From Halobacillus locisalis (GTDB taxonomy: Bacteria > Bacillota > Bacilli > Bacillales > Halobacillaceae), in NCBI RefSeq assembly GCF_013694105.1, contig NZ_JACEFG010000003.1, positions 496,001 through 560,000 of the forward strand: DNA of 64,000 nucleotides, given 5' to 3'. This document shows positions 1-8,312 of this stretch, piece by piece. The position numbers were made by a program, and so were the translations under genes. The notes under the pieces were generated by a model. That model was not told where the DNA came from, made no database searches, and was given only the letters and a program-made list of their open reading frames with translations. Positions within the stretch are counted from its first letter, which is position 1, and every line of letters begins with the position of its first letter.

Positions 1-1
1 T

Positions 2-1273
2 TCAATGATATTACCCCCCCTATCTATAGCCGTAGCGCTTGGTGTAGCCTTCTTCATCTTTTCTTCTTTGGATGTATATTCTGACTGGAGGAGGAAATCG
101 TGGATGACCCTTCTCTACACTCTTGTGTCAGGAATGATGCTCAGCGTTGCTTCCCTGTTGGTGGTGACAACTGTTACGTCCTGGTTTACTTATTCATTCG
201 TCATTGTCGCCGGGACGATCCAGACCGTGTTGGTTCTAGGCCTTCGGATTACCGTTTGGCACATAAGTAAGAAATGGAGGCGTCCACGTTCGGTATGGTT
301 CATTGGTGAAGGGTCCCAGGACAGTCAGGCATTTATCCAAAAGCTGATGCGTCAGCACGAAGGTCGGGTGCAGATCACCGGCCACTTAGATGCATTTGAT
401 GAAGAGCGGCTGCTCTCTGTGATGCATGAAGTGGATACGTTGCTGCTCAGTCCATCCATGAGCCAAACGCAGAAGCGAATGGCATCCGAAATGGGGGAGA
501 AGTACGGAAAAGAAGTACTGATCATTCCTGAAATGTACGACTTATCGATTCGCAGTGCTCACACAGAGCAAGTGGATGATATGATCGTTTTTTCCATAAG
601 ACCTTTGTATATATCGAAGGACGAGAGAGTCGTGAAGAGGAGTGTGGATATCATCGTTGCCATCATGCTCCTTGTTCTCACCAGCCCTATCTTTATCATC
701 GTCTACTTGATGGTATCGATGACGTCCAAAGGTCCGGCATTCTTTAAACAGGAGCGTCTCGGCCTGAATGGAAAACCATTTCATATCTATAAGTTCAGAA
801 GCATGGTGCAGGATGCAGAACAGAAGACTGGGCCAGTACTCGCGACAGATAAAGATCCTCGCATTACACCGGTGGGAGCTATGATTCGTGCGACAAGACT
901 CGATGAGCTGCCTCAGTTGCTCAATGTCCTCAAAGGAGACATGAGTCTGATCGGTCCAAGACCAGAGAGGGAACACTTCGTCCTGCTCTTTGATGAACAA
1001 TACGCGAACTACCGTCAACGGATGAATGTGAAACCTGGAATTACCGGTCTCGCCCAAATTTCAGGAAATTACACGACATCAGTCGAAGATAAGCTCCGTT
1101 ACGATTTGATGTATGTCCGTCAATATTCGCTCGGTCTTGATTTTCGGATTCTGCTACAAACCATAAGAGTCATGCTTCAACGTGAACAGGCGAAAGGGTT
1201 GGAATCAATTCCGGCTGTGCTGCGCGAAGAAGAGACAGCGCGAAAACTTAACCATCAAAAAGCAGTCCACTAA
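2..1273 (+). CDS. Sugar transferase for exopolysaccharide start (partial at window edge)
   Basis: Polyprenyl-phosphate sugar-1-phosphate transferase of the bacterial sugar transferase family, which loads the first sugar on the lipid carrier for exopolysaccharide or capsule. The N-terminal part has hydrophobic segments and a nucleotide-binding-like region. The catalytic half begins near residue 210 with a membrane anchor followed by family motifs: FFKQERLG, YKFRSM, TRLDELPQLLNV, GDMSLIGPRPE and KPGITGLAQ. The reading frame is open to the window edge, so the true N-terminus is probably missing; the ATG at 5 has no ribosome site in view. A GT2 gene follows after 18 bp, so they are probably one operon. 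Confidence 0.9.
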   Translation, partial: SMILPPLSIAVALGVAFFIFSSLDVYSDWRRKSWMTLLYTLVSGMMLSVASLLVVTTVTSWFTYSFVIVAGTIQTVLVLGLRITVWHISKKWRRPRSVWFIGEGSQDSQAFIQKLMRQHEGRVQITGHLDAFDEERLLSVMHEVDTLLLSPSMSQTQKRMASEMGEKYGKEVLIIPEMYDLSIRSAHTEQVDDMIVFSIRPLYISKDERVVKRSVDIIVAIMLLVLTSPIFIIVYLMVSMTSKGPAFFKQERLGLNGKPFHIYKFRSMVQDAEQKTGPVLATDKDPRITPVGAMIRATRLDELPQLLNVLKGDMSLIGPRPEREHFVLLFDEQYANYRQRMNVKPGITGLAQISGNYTTSVEDKLRYDLMYVRQYSLGLDFRILLQTIRVMLQREQAKGLESIPAVLREEETARKLNHQKAVH

Positions 1274-1291
1274 TTCAGGAGGGATGACCGA

Positions 1292-2056
1292 ATGGTTGAA
1301 GAGAAAGTTTCCATTATTACACCCGCTTATAATGCTGCTCGCTATGTGAGGGAAACCATACGTTCTGTTCAATCTCAGACTCATGAGAATTGGGAAATGT
1401 GGATAGTGGATGATTGTTCAAAAGATGAAACGGTTCGCATCATTGAAGAGGAAATCCGAAAAGATCCGCGCATTCATTTGATCGCATTGAACGAGAATGG
1501 AGGGCCGGCCCATGCGAGGAATACAGCGCTTCAGGCCGCTAACGGACGTTACATTGCGTTTTTGGATAGCGATGATGTATGGAAACCTAACAAGTTGTCG
1601 AGACAGTTAGAACTTATGAAAGAACATCAAGCTGCTTTCTCTTTCACGTCATATCGAATCATGAGTGAAGACGGGATTCAATCAGACGTAGTATTTCACG
1701 TACCGCAGCAAGTCAGCTATCAAGACTTATTGAAGAATACATCGATTGGAACATTGACGGTCGTGATCGATCAGAAAGCAATCGGTCCTTTGAGGATGCC
1801 TTTGTATCGGGACTGTTCCGAGGATTTCGGGTTTTGGCTGTCGATTCTATCTCAAGGAATTACAGCACTCGGCATAGATGAAGAATTGGCCGTTTACCGC
1901 AAATGTGATCAGTCCTTATCCAGTAACAAGTGGAAGTCAGCCAGAAAAACGTGGAATACGTATCGAAAAGTAGGAAAGATTACGATCCCTCATTCGATGT
2001 GGTATTTCGCAAACTATTCGTTTCACGCATTCAAAAAACATTCAAGGACCTCGTAG
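1292..2056 (+). CDS. Family 2 glycosyltransferase
   Basis: GT-A fold glycosyltransferase adding a sugar from a nucleotide-sugar donor to a growing polysaccharide. The N-terminus has the classic SIITPAYNAARYV start, a VDDCS motif near residue 40 and the metal-binding LDSDDVW near residue 95. At 254 residues it is a single-domain enzyme with no membrane segment. An AGGAGGGA ribosome site sits 7 bp before the ATG. It lies between a sugar transferase and an acyltransferase, which together suggest a decorated surface polysaccharide. Donor and acceptor cannot be read from sequence. Confidence 0.93.
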   Translation: MVEEKVSIITPAYNAARYVRETIRSVQSQTHENWEMWIVDDCSKDETVRIIEEEIRKDPRIHLIALNENGGPAHARNTALQAANGRYIAFLDSDDVWKPNKLSRQLELMKEHQAAFSFTSYRIMSEDGIQSDVVFHVPQQVSYQDLLKNTSIGTLTVVIDQKAIGPLRMPLYRDCSEDFGFWLSILSQGITALGIDEELAVYRKCDQSLSSNKWKSARKTWNTYRKVGKITIPHSMWYFANYSFHAFKKHSRTS

Positions 2057-2091
2057 AGTTCTTTGCGAGGTCAGGATGGAGAGTGGAAACA

Positions 2092-3168
2092 GTGAAGCAG
2101 ACGAGACGAAGGCGCTTGAATTTGATCCAAATCGCACGAGCTATCGCCATCATTTTCGTATTGATCGGCCATGCCAATGTCGTGTTTCTGGATGAGTGGG
2201 GCTATGACTGGTTACAAATGGGGAGTTGGGAACGGACAGGGGGAGTAGACTTTTTCTTCATCATTACGGGTTTCATGATTTATTATATGTATCATGGACA
2301 GGCTGGGGAGAAGGGGAAAGTATCTAAGTTCCTGATGAAACGAACGATCCGTATCTTCCCTCTGTATTGGCTGTTCACAACCGTGGCACTGCTCGCGGCC
2401 CTCTTTCTTCCGTTTGCCGCTCAAGAGATGACGGACGGTCAAATATGGAGGTCGTTCTTCCTTCTTCCTGGTGAACCTATACTCGCTTCTGCGTGGTCAT
2501 TAACCTATATCTTCGCTTTTTATCTGTTGTTCAGCGCTTATTTATATCTCCCAAAAGTCTTCTTGCCTCTTATCTTTATATGGTCTATCTTAACTTTGCT
2601 AGCAGCGATCCCAGGTGTTGTTTTCTTGCAGCCGTTCTGGTTCAGTATAAGCATCGTCGAAATTCTTTCAGGAAGTGTGGTCGCATATGTTACGTTACGA
2701 TTCACCATTCCAAAGCCTGATTGGCTGCTCGTCATCGGATTAGCTGGGTTCATAGGAGTGTGGGTAAATAATAACTATGGTTTTATCGATCTGTCTCCTG
2801 TCTTATTCTACTGGATATTTGCCATACTCGTCGTAACCGCAATCGCAGAAAAAGACAAAAAAGATCGTAAAGTTCCTGCACCCTTATCCTTTCTTGGTGA
2901 TGCCTCCTATTCGATCTATATTGCTCACGGTCCTTTTTTGCAACTTTATATTTATATTTGGAGTAGGCTCGGTATGGAGGCGTTGTTCGGTTCCTTCTTG
3001 TCGCTCCTGTTTTTGATCGTGTTGTCTGTCTTATCAAGCTGCCTCGTCTATATCGTGATTGAAAAGCCGATGAATACGTATTTACGAGGGAAGTTCCTTC
3101 ATCGTAAGCAACGAAAAACACAATCTCCCCTGCCTGTTCCCATGACTGAATCACAATCGCCCCTATAA
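2092..3168 (+). CDS. Acyltransferase family 3 membrane protein
   Basis: Integral membrane O-acyltransferase (acyltransferase 3 family) that probably acetylates or succinylates the polysaccharide made by the upstream genes. It starts with a basic stretch, then the family pattern of a first helix with ARAIAIIFVLIGHA, the His being the conserved catalytic candidate. About ten hydrophobic segments follow and the end is basic. The frame is open back to 1930, but that would overlap the GT2 gene by 127 bp; GTG 2092 (or 2083) after a GGAGAG-type site is the better start and gives 358 residues, normal for the family. A terminator follows at 3317. Confidence 0.85.
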   Translation: MKQTRRRRLNLIQIARAIAIIFVLIGHANVVFLDEWGYDWLQMGSWERTGGVDFFFIITGFMIYYMYHGQAGEKGKVSKFLMKRTIRIFPLYWLFTTVALLAALFLPFAAQEMTDGQIWRSFFLLPGEPILASAWSLTYIFAFYLLFSAYLYLPKVFLPLIFIWSILTLLAAIPGVVFLQPFWFSISIVEILSGSVVAYVTLRFTIPKPDWLLVIGLAGFIGVWVNNNYGFIDLSPVLFYWIFAILVVTAIAEKDKKDRKVPAPLSFLGDASYSIYIAHGPFLQLYIYIWSRLGMEALFGSFLSLLFLIVLSVLSSCLVYIVIEKPMNTYLRGKFLHRKQRKTQSPLPVPMTESQSPL

Positions 3169-3194
3169 AAGAAAGGGGTGGAACAGATTCTCTA

Positions 3195-3223
3195 TTGTGC
3201 AAGGAAGTGGACCGTGGTATAGT
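3195..3223 (+). promoter_or_regulatory. Candidate sigma-A promoter of a short transcript
   Basis: TTGTGC, a 17-bp spacer and TATAGT lie downstream of the acyltransferase gene and about 95 bp before a strong terminator. The -10 is 5/6; the -35 is 3/6. Predicted start is near 3230. It would give a transcript of about 115 nt; see 3230-3346. Confidence 0.4.
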
Positions 3224-3229
3224 AAGGAG

Positions 3230-3346
3230 GCGATGAGCTGTTTGTGTAAGACGGAGTATATGCTGAAAAGCTAAACGACGAATGTGGTCGTCGGTACATT
3301 CGCCTCAAAATTCGAAAGCCTCCCTCAAAGAAGGGAGGCTTTTTTC
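3230..3346 (+). ncRNA. Putative small structured RNA with a 13-codon ORF
   Basis: Candidate transcript between a promoter-like sequence and the terminator at 3317. It holds a short ORF, ATG 3233 to TAA 3272-3274 (13 codons, two Cys), preceded by AAGGAGG at 3225-3230 with only 2 bp spacing. GAGGCGA (3227-3233), which covers part of that ribosome site and the start, is complementary to TCGCCTC (3300-3306). An alternative hairpin CGAATGT/ACATTCG (3279-3285, 3296-3302) would compete for the same bases. I do not recognise it as a known RNA. It could instead be only the 3' UTR of the polysaccharide operon. Confidence 0.3.
3317..3346 (+). terminator. Intrinsic terminator after the polysaccharide genes
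   Basis: AGCCTCCCT, a 6-nt loop and AGGGAGGCT are followed by a run of T. On the minus strand it is followed by a short T-rich stretch, so it may also serve upstream readthrough toward 3360 poorly. Confidence 0.85.
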
Positions 3347-3359
3347 TATTTATGATGAT

Positions 3360-4202
3360 TTATTTTCCGAAGCTCATATGCTGATAACGCCCACGCGCCA
3401 TCTGATAAATACCATATAAAATGAATCCTAGCGCTACAGCACCGAGTAAATAGCTGCCATATGGCTGTCGGGCGAGCTCTGAAAGGGCACCATCCAATCC
3501 TTTCGTTTCGGATGGATCAGCGGTCCATGCGGTAAGGGTGAAGAAGAACCCGATCATTCCAAGCACGATACCACGAGCCATTAAGCCCATTTTACCAGCG
3601 TTTCTGGCAATCTTTCTTTCGTGTTGATCCATTTCAGAAGTTTGGAATTTAGACATGAAATTCTCTGTGAAGCCTTGATAAAACTCTTTGATTCCGTACC
3701 CGATGACGATTAGTCCAAGGGCACCAACCAAGAACCTGCCAAACGGTTGACCAAGCAGCATCGCAGAAATCGTTTGGTTGGTATTTCCACCACCTGATCC
3801 CGAGTGCATTGCGATTTGTATCGCATTTACAGCAAGCCCCGTATAAATGAGACCGCTCACGGCATAACCTATTCTCGTCACGATTCCTTTTGCATCCTTC
3901 CCCTTGTTATGAGGATCTTTGATGGCTTTTATAAAAGACCACATGATATAGCCGATGACGCCGATGCCGATGACCCATAATAGGAATTCTCCGAACGGGA
4001 CGCTTGCGACGGTTCGGAACATTCCGCTCGTACCTGTCATTTTACCTCCGACCCCGATAGCCGCCATGAATGTTAATATTCCGACAAGCGCATAAACGAC
4101 GCCTTTTGACATGTAACCGAAACGGCCAATTCGTCGAATCCAAGGTTTGATTTCTTCTTTGGCTTTTTCTGATGATGCTTTTGCTTGCATGGTTGCACTC
4201 AT
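3360..4202 (-). CDS. DUF1206 membrane protein
   Basis: Integral membrane protein of 280 residues matching the DUF1206 pattern: three repeats, each a pair of transmembrane helices with a conserved arrangement of RIGRFGYMSKGVVYALVG (near residue 25), TRIGYAVSGLIYTGLA (near 106) and GKMGLMARGIVLGMIG (near 202). The function of the family is unknown. GAGGAGG stands 9 bp before the ATG. It is divergent from the small HTH gene at 4356, with about 150 bp between them for promoters. Confidence 0.88.
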   Translation of the reverse strand: MSATMQAKASSEKAKEEIKPWIRRIGRFGYMSKGVVYALVGILTFMAAIGVGGKMTGTSGMFRTVASVPFGEFLLWVIGIGVIGYIMWSFIKAIKDPHNKGKDAKGIVTRIGYAVSGLIYTGLAVNAIQIAMHSGSGGGNTNQTISAMLLGQPFGRFLVGALGLIVIGYGIKEFYQGFTENFMSKFQTSEMDQHERKIARNAGKMGLMARGIVLGMIGFFFTLTAWTADPSETKGLDGALSELARQPYGSYLLGAVALGFILYGIYQMARGRYQHMSFGK

Positions 4203-4355
4203 TGTACCGATCCTCCTCGATTGTGATGTATAAGTGTTTCCCTATTAATGAAATACAGAAACTAGGAATCTTAACGTTGATACCTAGTACCTATTGAAGG
4301 GAGATCAGAATTGAATATCAGATATGTTATGATAAAAAAATGAGAAGGTGATAGG

Positions 4356-4586
4356 ATGTATCTAACAGTCAAACAAACGGCGGAGTATTTAGAACTGCCG
4401 GAAGAATATATCGCTCGTCTTGTGAGGGAAAATCAGATACGTTTTCTTCATGACGGGGAGCAATACTTAATCAACCGCGAACAATTTCAGTCTCATTTAG
4501 AGCAGATGGAGAAATACCGGGCGATGATTCAAGCATATTTGGATGAACCGATACCTGAGGACCCGGATGTAAAAGACGAAGATTAA
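4356..4586 (+). CDS. Small excisionase-type helix-turn-helix protein
   Basis: A 76-residue protein whose first 50 residues fit the MerR/excisionase-like HTH_17 fold: LTVKQTAEYLELPEEYIARLVRENQIRF, then a short wing and INREQFQSHLE. The tail is acidic (EPIPEDPDVKDED). Such proteins bind DNA as small regulators or excisionases; no phage or integrase is nearby, so a regulator is more likely. AGAAGGTGATAGG precedes the ATG. The first snap-back repeat copy begins just after its stop. Confidence 0.75.
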   Translation: MYLTVKQTAEYLELPEEYIARLVRENQIRFLHDGEQYLINREQFQSHLEQMEKYRAMIQAYLDEPIPEDPDVKDED

Positions 4587-4599
4587 AAAAGCAGCGCAG

Positions 4600-5023
4600 A
4601 GGTTCTGGCTAATCATATAAGAATACCGTGAGATGGAAAACGACTCGCTTTCCTGCGGGGGAGCCGGCAAGCCTCCTCGTTCGTTGACACTCTCTGTGGG
4701 GTCTCGCCTAGGTCCTTCTCCCGCGGGAGTCTCCCCGTTTTCCATCCCACTATGCTACAAATAGTGAGAACAGAACCTCTCCAAACATTGTGTTGTCATC
4801 AGTAGCGCTCAACCTTATAGTTGAATCTCTAGAGGTTCAGTCTTCCTGAGGTGAGGTGGCGTGGAAACGGCGACACTCCTGCAGGATTCTGAGGCTTGGG
4901 TGAGATCCCGCAGGTCGCGAAGCGATCGAGGAAGCTCACCGCCTCCTGCGGAAAGGGAGTCGTTTCCACGCCATCGGTTCTTCTCATTGTGGAGGAACCG
5001 AAAGTGGCTTTCTCGGGCACATT
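4600..5023 (+). repeat. Snap-back repeat element, copy A (full length)
   Basis: Full copy of the family found six times here. Module I (about 4624-4750) is bounded by GATGGAAAACG and CGTTTTCCATC as inverted arms. Module II (about 4856-4972) is bounded by GTGGCGTGGAAACG and CGTTTCCACGCCA. The linker holds an imperfect palindrome around CTCTAGAG. Left end has GAGGTTCTG, answered by CAGAACCTC after module I. It lies between convergent genes (4356 plus, ridA minus). On the left only a half copy of the ridA terminator arm remains (AAAAAAGCAGCGCA); the full hairpin is on the right at 5025-5050. Confidence 0.9.
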
Positions 5024-5052
5024 GAAAAAGCAGTGCATGACTGCACTGCTTT
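5024..5052 (-). terminator. Terminator of ridA
   Basis: On the minus strand AAGCAGTGCA, a short loop and TGCACTGCTT run into a T tract. A partial copy of the same left arm stands at 4586-4599, on the far side of repeat copy A. Confidence 0.8.
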
Positions 5053-5059
5053 GGGTGAC

Positions 5060-5440
5060 TTAGTTTTTTACAGCGATTGCTTCAATCTCGACTTTTGCGC
5101 CTTTGGGTAGTCGACTGACTTCTACGGCTGCTCTTGCTGGATATGGTTCGCTGAGATAGCTTGCATAAATGTCGTTCACTTTGCTGAAGTCGTCCATGGA
5201 ATCCAAGAATATGGAAGCTTTCGCTAGGTGTTGATAATCCAGTCCAGCTTCTTTTAGAATCGCACCAACGTTTTTCATCACTTGATGCGTTTGAGCCTCG
5301 ATATCTTCAGACACAAATTCCATGGTGTTCGGATCGAGAGGGATCTGGCCTGAGATGAACAGCATATTGCCGAGATCTACAGCTTGTGAATAGGGGCCGA
5401 TCGCAGCGGGTGCTTGATTGGTTGAAATCGGTTTGAACAT
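5060..5440 (-). CDS. ridA: RidA family reactive imine/enamine deaminase
   Basis: RidA (YjgF/YER057c/UK114) hydrolyses reactive enamine/imine intermediates released by PLP enzymes such as threonine dehydratase, protecting other PLP enzymes. The 126 residues are the standard length and cover the whole trimeric fold: GPYSQAV near residue 16, FISGQIPLDP near 28, and the C-terminal signature PYPARAAVEVSRLPKGAKVEIEAIA with the active-site Arg. AGGAGGAATGTTTT precedes the ATG. It is divergent from the Spo0E-like gene and ends in its own terminator. Confidence 0.95.
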   Translation of the reverse strand: MFKPISTNQAPAAIGPYSQAVDLGNMLFISGQIPLDPNTMEFVSEDIEAQTHQVMKNVGAILKEAGLDYQHLAKASIFLDSMDDFSKVNDIYASYLSEPYPARAAVEVSRLPKGAKVEIEAIAVKN

Positions 5441-5601
5441 AAAACATTCCTCCTATGTAGGGATTGGTTTATCTCATCCTAACACGAGAAGACGAATACA
5501 GAAATAAAAATCCACCCGCTCTTGTAGGATTTTGTGGGCACCTATCTATGGATGTATCCATTCTATATGAGCTATGCAATCTACGAAAGGCAGTGAAAAA
5601 G

Positions 5602-5760
5602 ATGCAGCAGAAGAACGGTTTAGAAGAACAAATCGAAGTGTTGCGTTTGAAGATGTACCGGATGTATGAAGAGAACCCTCAGGATGAACGACTGCTTGAA
5701 GTATCACAGGAGTTGGATCAGTTACTCAATCAGTATGCTAAACAAGATCCAACGAACTAG
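5602..5760 (+). CDS. Spo0E-like aspartyl-phosphate phosphatase
   Basis: Small Spo0E-family phosphatase, which removes phosphate from Spo0A~P and so delays sporulation. The signature SQELDQLLNQY is present near the end, preceded by a helix with IEVLRLKMYRMYEENPQDERLLEV. The frame is open back to 5464, but the upstream part has no family character; ATG 5602 lies 11 bp after an AAAGG and gives 52 residues, typical of short members (GTG 5593 is an alternative). A hairpin with T run follows at 5804-5835. Confidence 0.8.
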   Translation: MQQKNGLEEQIEVLRLKMYRMYEENPQDERLLEVSQELDQLLNQYAKQDPTN

Positions 5761-5803
5761 TACAACGAAAATCATAAAACGGAATAGAGACGATATATTT
5801 TCT

Positions 5804-5835
5804 TGTGCAGACCACTTGTGGATCTGCTTTTTCTA
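5804..5835 (+). terminator. Terminator after the Spo0E-like gene
   Basis: TGCAGACCA, a 4-nt loop and TGGATCTGC with one bulge, followed by TTTTTC. Confidence 0.6.
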
Positions 5836-5922
5836 TGGATTCAAAAGCGTGCCCTAAACGAAAAGCGGGCATATGTTAGGTGGAAACGCTTTATATTTAA
5901 GAAAAAAAAGATAAAAATAATA

Positions 5923-5968
5923 AATTTTCAGAAAACGGGTTGTCAGCGTGGAGAGATGTCGCTAGAAT
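5923..5968 (+). promoter_or_regulatory. cstA promoter with CodY-like box
   Basis: TTGTCA (5940-5945), exactly 17 bp, TAGAAT (5963-5968) is a good sigma-A promoter. Immediately upstream, AATTTTCAGAAAACG (5923-5937) matches the Bacillus CodY consensus at 13 of 15 positions. A CodY site just upstream of -35 fits nutrient-responsive control of a carbon-starvation gene. This is inferred from consensus only. Confidence 0.55.
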
Positions 5969-6003
5969 ACTCCTTACATTCATTTTTGAGGGGAGGCTCA
6001 GCG

Positions 6004-7452
6004 ATGATCACGTTTATCGCGTCCATTTTATTATTAGTTGTCGGCTATCTAGTTTACGCAAAGGTGGTTGAACGAATTTTCGGCATCGATGATCAACAGA
6101 AGACGCCGGCGTACACAAAAAATGATGGCTTTGATTATATGCCGATGAGTTGGTGGAAAGCGAGTCTGATCCAACTATTGAATATAGCAGGTCTTGGTCC
6201 TATTTTCGGCGCGGTGTTAGGTGCACTTTATGGACCGGTAGCTTTTATCTGGATTGTAGTCGGAAGTATTTTTGCAGGAGCGGTACACGATTATTTCTCT
6301 GGAATGCTATCTCTTCGTCATAACGGAGCTCAGTATCCGACACTCGTAGGAAAATACTTAGGAAGACCTGCACGCTCGGTCATCAACCTTTTGTCGATTG
6401 CGTTGATGGTGCTTGTCGCTGCAGCCTTTACGGCAGGACCAGCCCAATTGATGGCAGAGGTGACTCCATTAGGGTTCTTTACATCGATCGTTATTATCTT
6501 TACTTATTTCCTTGTCGCTACATTGCTGCCTATCAACAAAATCATCGGAAAAGTGTATCCGATCTTCGGAGCGGTTCTTATTTTCATGGCCGTTTCAATC
6601 GGAATCGGGATGTTCTTCTTCGATCAATCAATTCCGAACTTGACCGTAAACAATCTACACCCTGACAATCTGCCAATTTGGCCGATGTTGATGGTGACCA
6701 TTTCCTGCGGAGCGATCTCAGGGTTCCATAGTACACAAAGTCCGATTCTTGCTCGAACGTTGAAGAAAGAGAGTGAAGGAAGAAAAGTCTTTTACGGTGC
6801 TATGATTGCAGAAGGAATCATAGCCTTGATCTGGGCGGCTGCCGGTATGACCTTCTTCGGAAGTACAGGTGCGCTTCAATCCGCTCTTGATGCTGGTGGA
6901 CCAGCTGGAGTCGTAAACGAAATCAGTACGACTACACTTGGAACGTTCGGGGGTATCTTGGCGGTTCTCGGTGTCATCATTCTGCCTATCACGACAGGAG
7001 ATACAGCCTTGCGTTCTTCAAGAATGATGCTGGCTGACTTTTTTAAAGAAATCCGCAAAAAAGATTTCGATAGTAAATGGGCTCCGGTGCTACTGGCTAT
7101 TCCCGTAGCGGTACCGACATTTATGTTAACGCAAATGGACTATAGTTTCTTGTGGCGTTATGTAGGTTGGTCGAACCAGGTTGTCGCAACCGTCATGTTG
7201 TGGACGGGAGCTATGTATTTACTAGAAAACAACAAGTTCCACTGGATTTGTAGTGTACCGGCTTTATTTATGACCGCTGTCGTAAGTTCCTACATTTTTT
7301 ATGCACCAGAAGGCTTCGGGCTTTCCTATAGCCTATCCATGGTGCTAGGTGCAGGGATTTGGCTGCTTGTCGTCGGTTGGTTCATGTATCGCCTCAGAAA
7401 ACAGAAGCAGGTAAAGAAAGTCGAAGAAGACATAGTTCGAAAAGCTGGATAA
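6004..7452 (+). CDS. cstA: CstA-family carbon starvation transporter
   Basis: Integral membrane protein of the CstA family, known to move peptides or pyruvate into starving cells. The N-terminus shows the family pattern: short first helix, YAKVVERIFGIDD, then DYMPMSWWKASLIQLLNIAGLGPIFGAVLGALYGP and the AVHDYFSGMLSLRHNG motif, with about a dozen helices following. The open frame runs back to 5803, but ATG 6004 after GAGGGGAGG gives 482 residues, the size of the short CstA class (classical CstA is about 600-700). It stands alone, with its own promoter and terminator. Confidence 0.9.
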   Translation: MITFIASILLLVVGYLVYAKVVERIFGIDDQQKTPAYTKNDGFDYMPMSWWKASLIQLLNIAGLGPIFGAVLGALYGPVAFIWIVVGSIFAGAVHDYFSGMLSLRHNGAQYPTLVGKYLGRPARSVINLLSIALMVLVAAAFTAGPAQLMAEVTPLGFFTSIVIIFTYFLVATLLPINKIIGKVYPIFGAVLIFMAVSIGIGMFFFDQSIPNLTVNNLHPDNLPIWPMLMVTISCGAISGFHSTQSPILARTLKKESEGRKVFYGAMIAEGIIALIWAAAGMTFFGSTGALQSALDAGGPAGVVNEISTTTLGTFGGILAVLGVIILPITTGDTALRSSRMMLADFFKEIRKKDFDSKWAPVLLAIPVAVPTFMLTQMDYSFLWRYVGWSNQVVATVMLWTGAMYLLENNKFHWICSVPALFMTAVVSSYIFYAPEGFGLSYSLSMVLGAGIWLLVVGWFMYRLRKQKQVKKVEEDIVRKAG

Positions 7453-7461
7453 CGCATAAGG

Positions 7462-7497
7462 GAACCGTTTCTCAAATAGAGAAGCGGCTCTGTTTTT
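7462..7497 (+). terminator. Terminator of cstA
   Basis: GAACCGTTTCTC, AAATA and GAGAAGCGGCTC pair with G-U wobbles, then TGTTTTTG. Confidence 0.75.
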
Positions 7498-7499
7498 GT

Positions 7500-7768
7500 G
7501 CTGGGGAAGGAGTCTAGCATGGGAATGCTATTCTAAACCGATTTATGTAGTATCGCTTTCGGAAATGGTAGAGATCCCCGTGTTCTCGACCGTTTTGTGA
7601 CCTTCATCCGTCAAAAGAGTTGAGAGAATCTGTCTAAACCCCTTTAAGAGTTTTCTATTAATAAAAGGGACGAGATAGAGGTTCTCTCCGCAGTTTCGAA
7701 GCTTCATAACGTGGAAAACGGTTAAGGGAAATAAAGACTATCCACACGATATCTACAATTGTCTATGA
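7500..7768. other. Intergenic region with no feature seen
   Basis: Between the cstA terminator and the convergent DUF4395 terminator I see no convincing reading frame, ribosome site, riboswitch or repeat copy. Confidence 0.5.
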
Positions 7769-7771
7769 AAA

Positions 7772-7806
7772 CCAAACGACCAGATCTCTTGATCTGGTCG
7801 TCGTTT
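7772..7806 (-). terminator. Long terminator downstream of DUF4395
   Basis: AAACGACCAGATC, loop, GATCTGGTCG with a nearly perfect stem and a TTT-rich side in both directions; placed to end the minus-strand gene. Confidence 0.75.
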
Positions 7807-7821
7807 GTTAGCTTGAACATA

Positions 7822-8238
7822 TTAAGAACGCTGCGCTTTGAGGCGACGATTTTTCCACATCATATAACGGTATCTGATCGTACAGCCAATACAGTATCCC
7901 ATTAACGCAATACCAGCTGCCCCTAATACCATCAAGCTGAACGCGATCCCTAGAAACTCGATGCCTGTTGTGAAAAAGACAAGAGCAAGGCCTAGACAAA
8001 TTGTGGCGATCCACTGGTTGAAGCGCTGCTGATCCGCATCTTCTGGTGTATAGGAGTTCAGCGGCTTCCTTAAGAAGTTCTGCCCTAGCTTGATGACAGG
8101 ATTATTCTTCGAGATTAAGGTTACGACCCCGACGATGAATGGAACCCATAACCATGTATAGTGAAGGAGTAGACCTAGAATAACAGTCAATACGATAAAA
8201 GCTTGGTTTAATTGGACGAGTGGCTTTGGAATGCTCAT
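7822..8238 (-). CDS. DUF4395 membrane protein
   Basis: A 138-residue membrane protein of the DUF4395 family, function unknown. The N-terminus has the conserved IPKPLVQLNQAFIVL start; two helices precede NPVIKLGQNFLRKP, and two more follow, ending at GYCIGCTIRYRYM with a conserved pair of Cys. ATG 8238 follows AAGGAAGG with 8 bp spacing; the in-frame GTG at 8247 overlaps that site and is rejected as start. It is a single gene between the cstA region and the thiamine operon. Confidence 0.8.
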   Translation of the reverse strand: MSIPKPLVQLNQAFIVLTVILGLLLHYTWLWVPFIVGVVTLISKNNPVIKLGQNFLRKPLNSYTPEDADQQRFNQWIATICLGLALVFFTTGIEFLGIAFSLMVLGAAGIALMGYCIGCTIRYRYMMWKNRRLKAQRS

Positions 8239-8312
8239 TCGCTTCACCTTCCTTTAATTTTATTATACATAGTGTATTACTCGGAATAAAGGAAGGTGCT
8301 TCATTCTCTTTA

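Noticed and set aside
1930-2091. Longer N-terminus for the acyltransferase
   Set aside because: It would overlap the GT2 gene by 127 bp, and those residues do not resemble the family.
4356-4586. Prophage or integrative element marked by an excisionase-like gene
   Set aside because: No integrase, attachment site or phage gene nearby; the HTH protein alone is not evidence.
4497-4745. Minus-strand frame encoding a protein with GLPAPPQESESF, repeated at 12484-12690 and 31589-31798
   Set aside because: These near-identical frames are the antisense of module I of the snap-back repeat. They lack ribosome sites, and their similarity is due to the repeat, not to a protein family.
5464-5601. N-terminal extension of the Spo0E-like protein
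   Set aside because: The extension has no family character; short Spo0E members begin near residue 47 of this frame.
5803-6003. N-terminal extension of CstA
   Set aside because: It covers the terminator, CodY-like box and promoter; a good ribosome site precedes ATG 6004.
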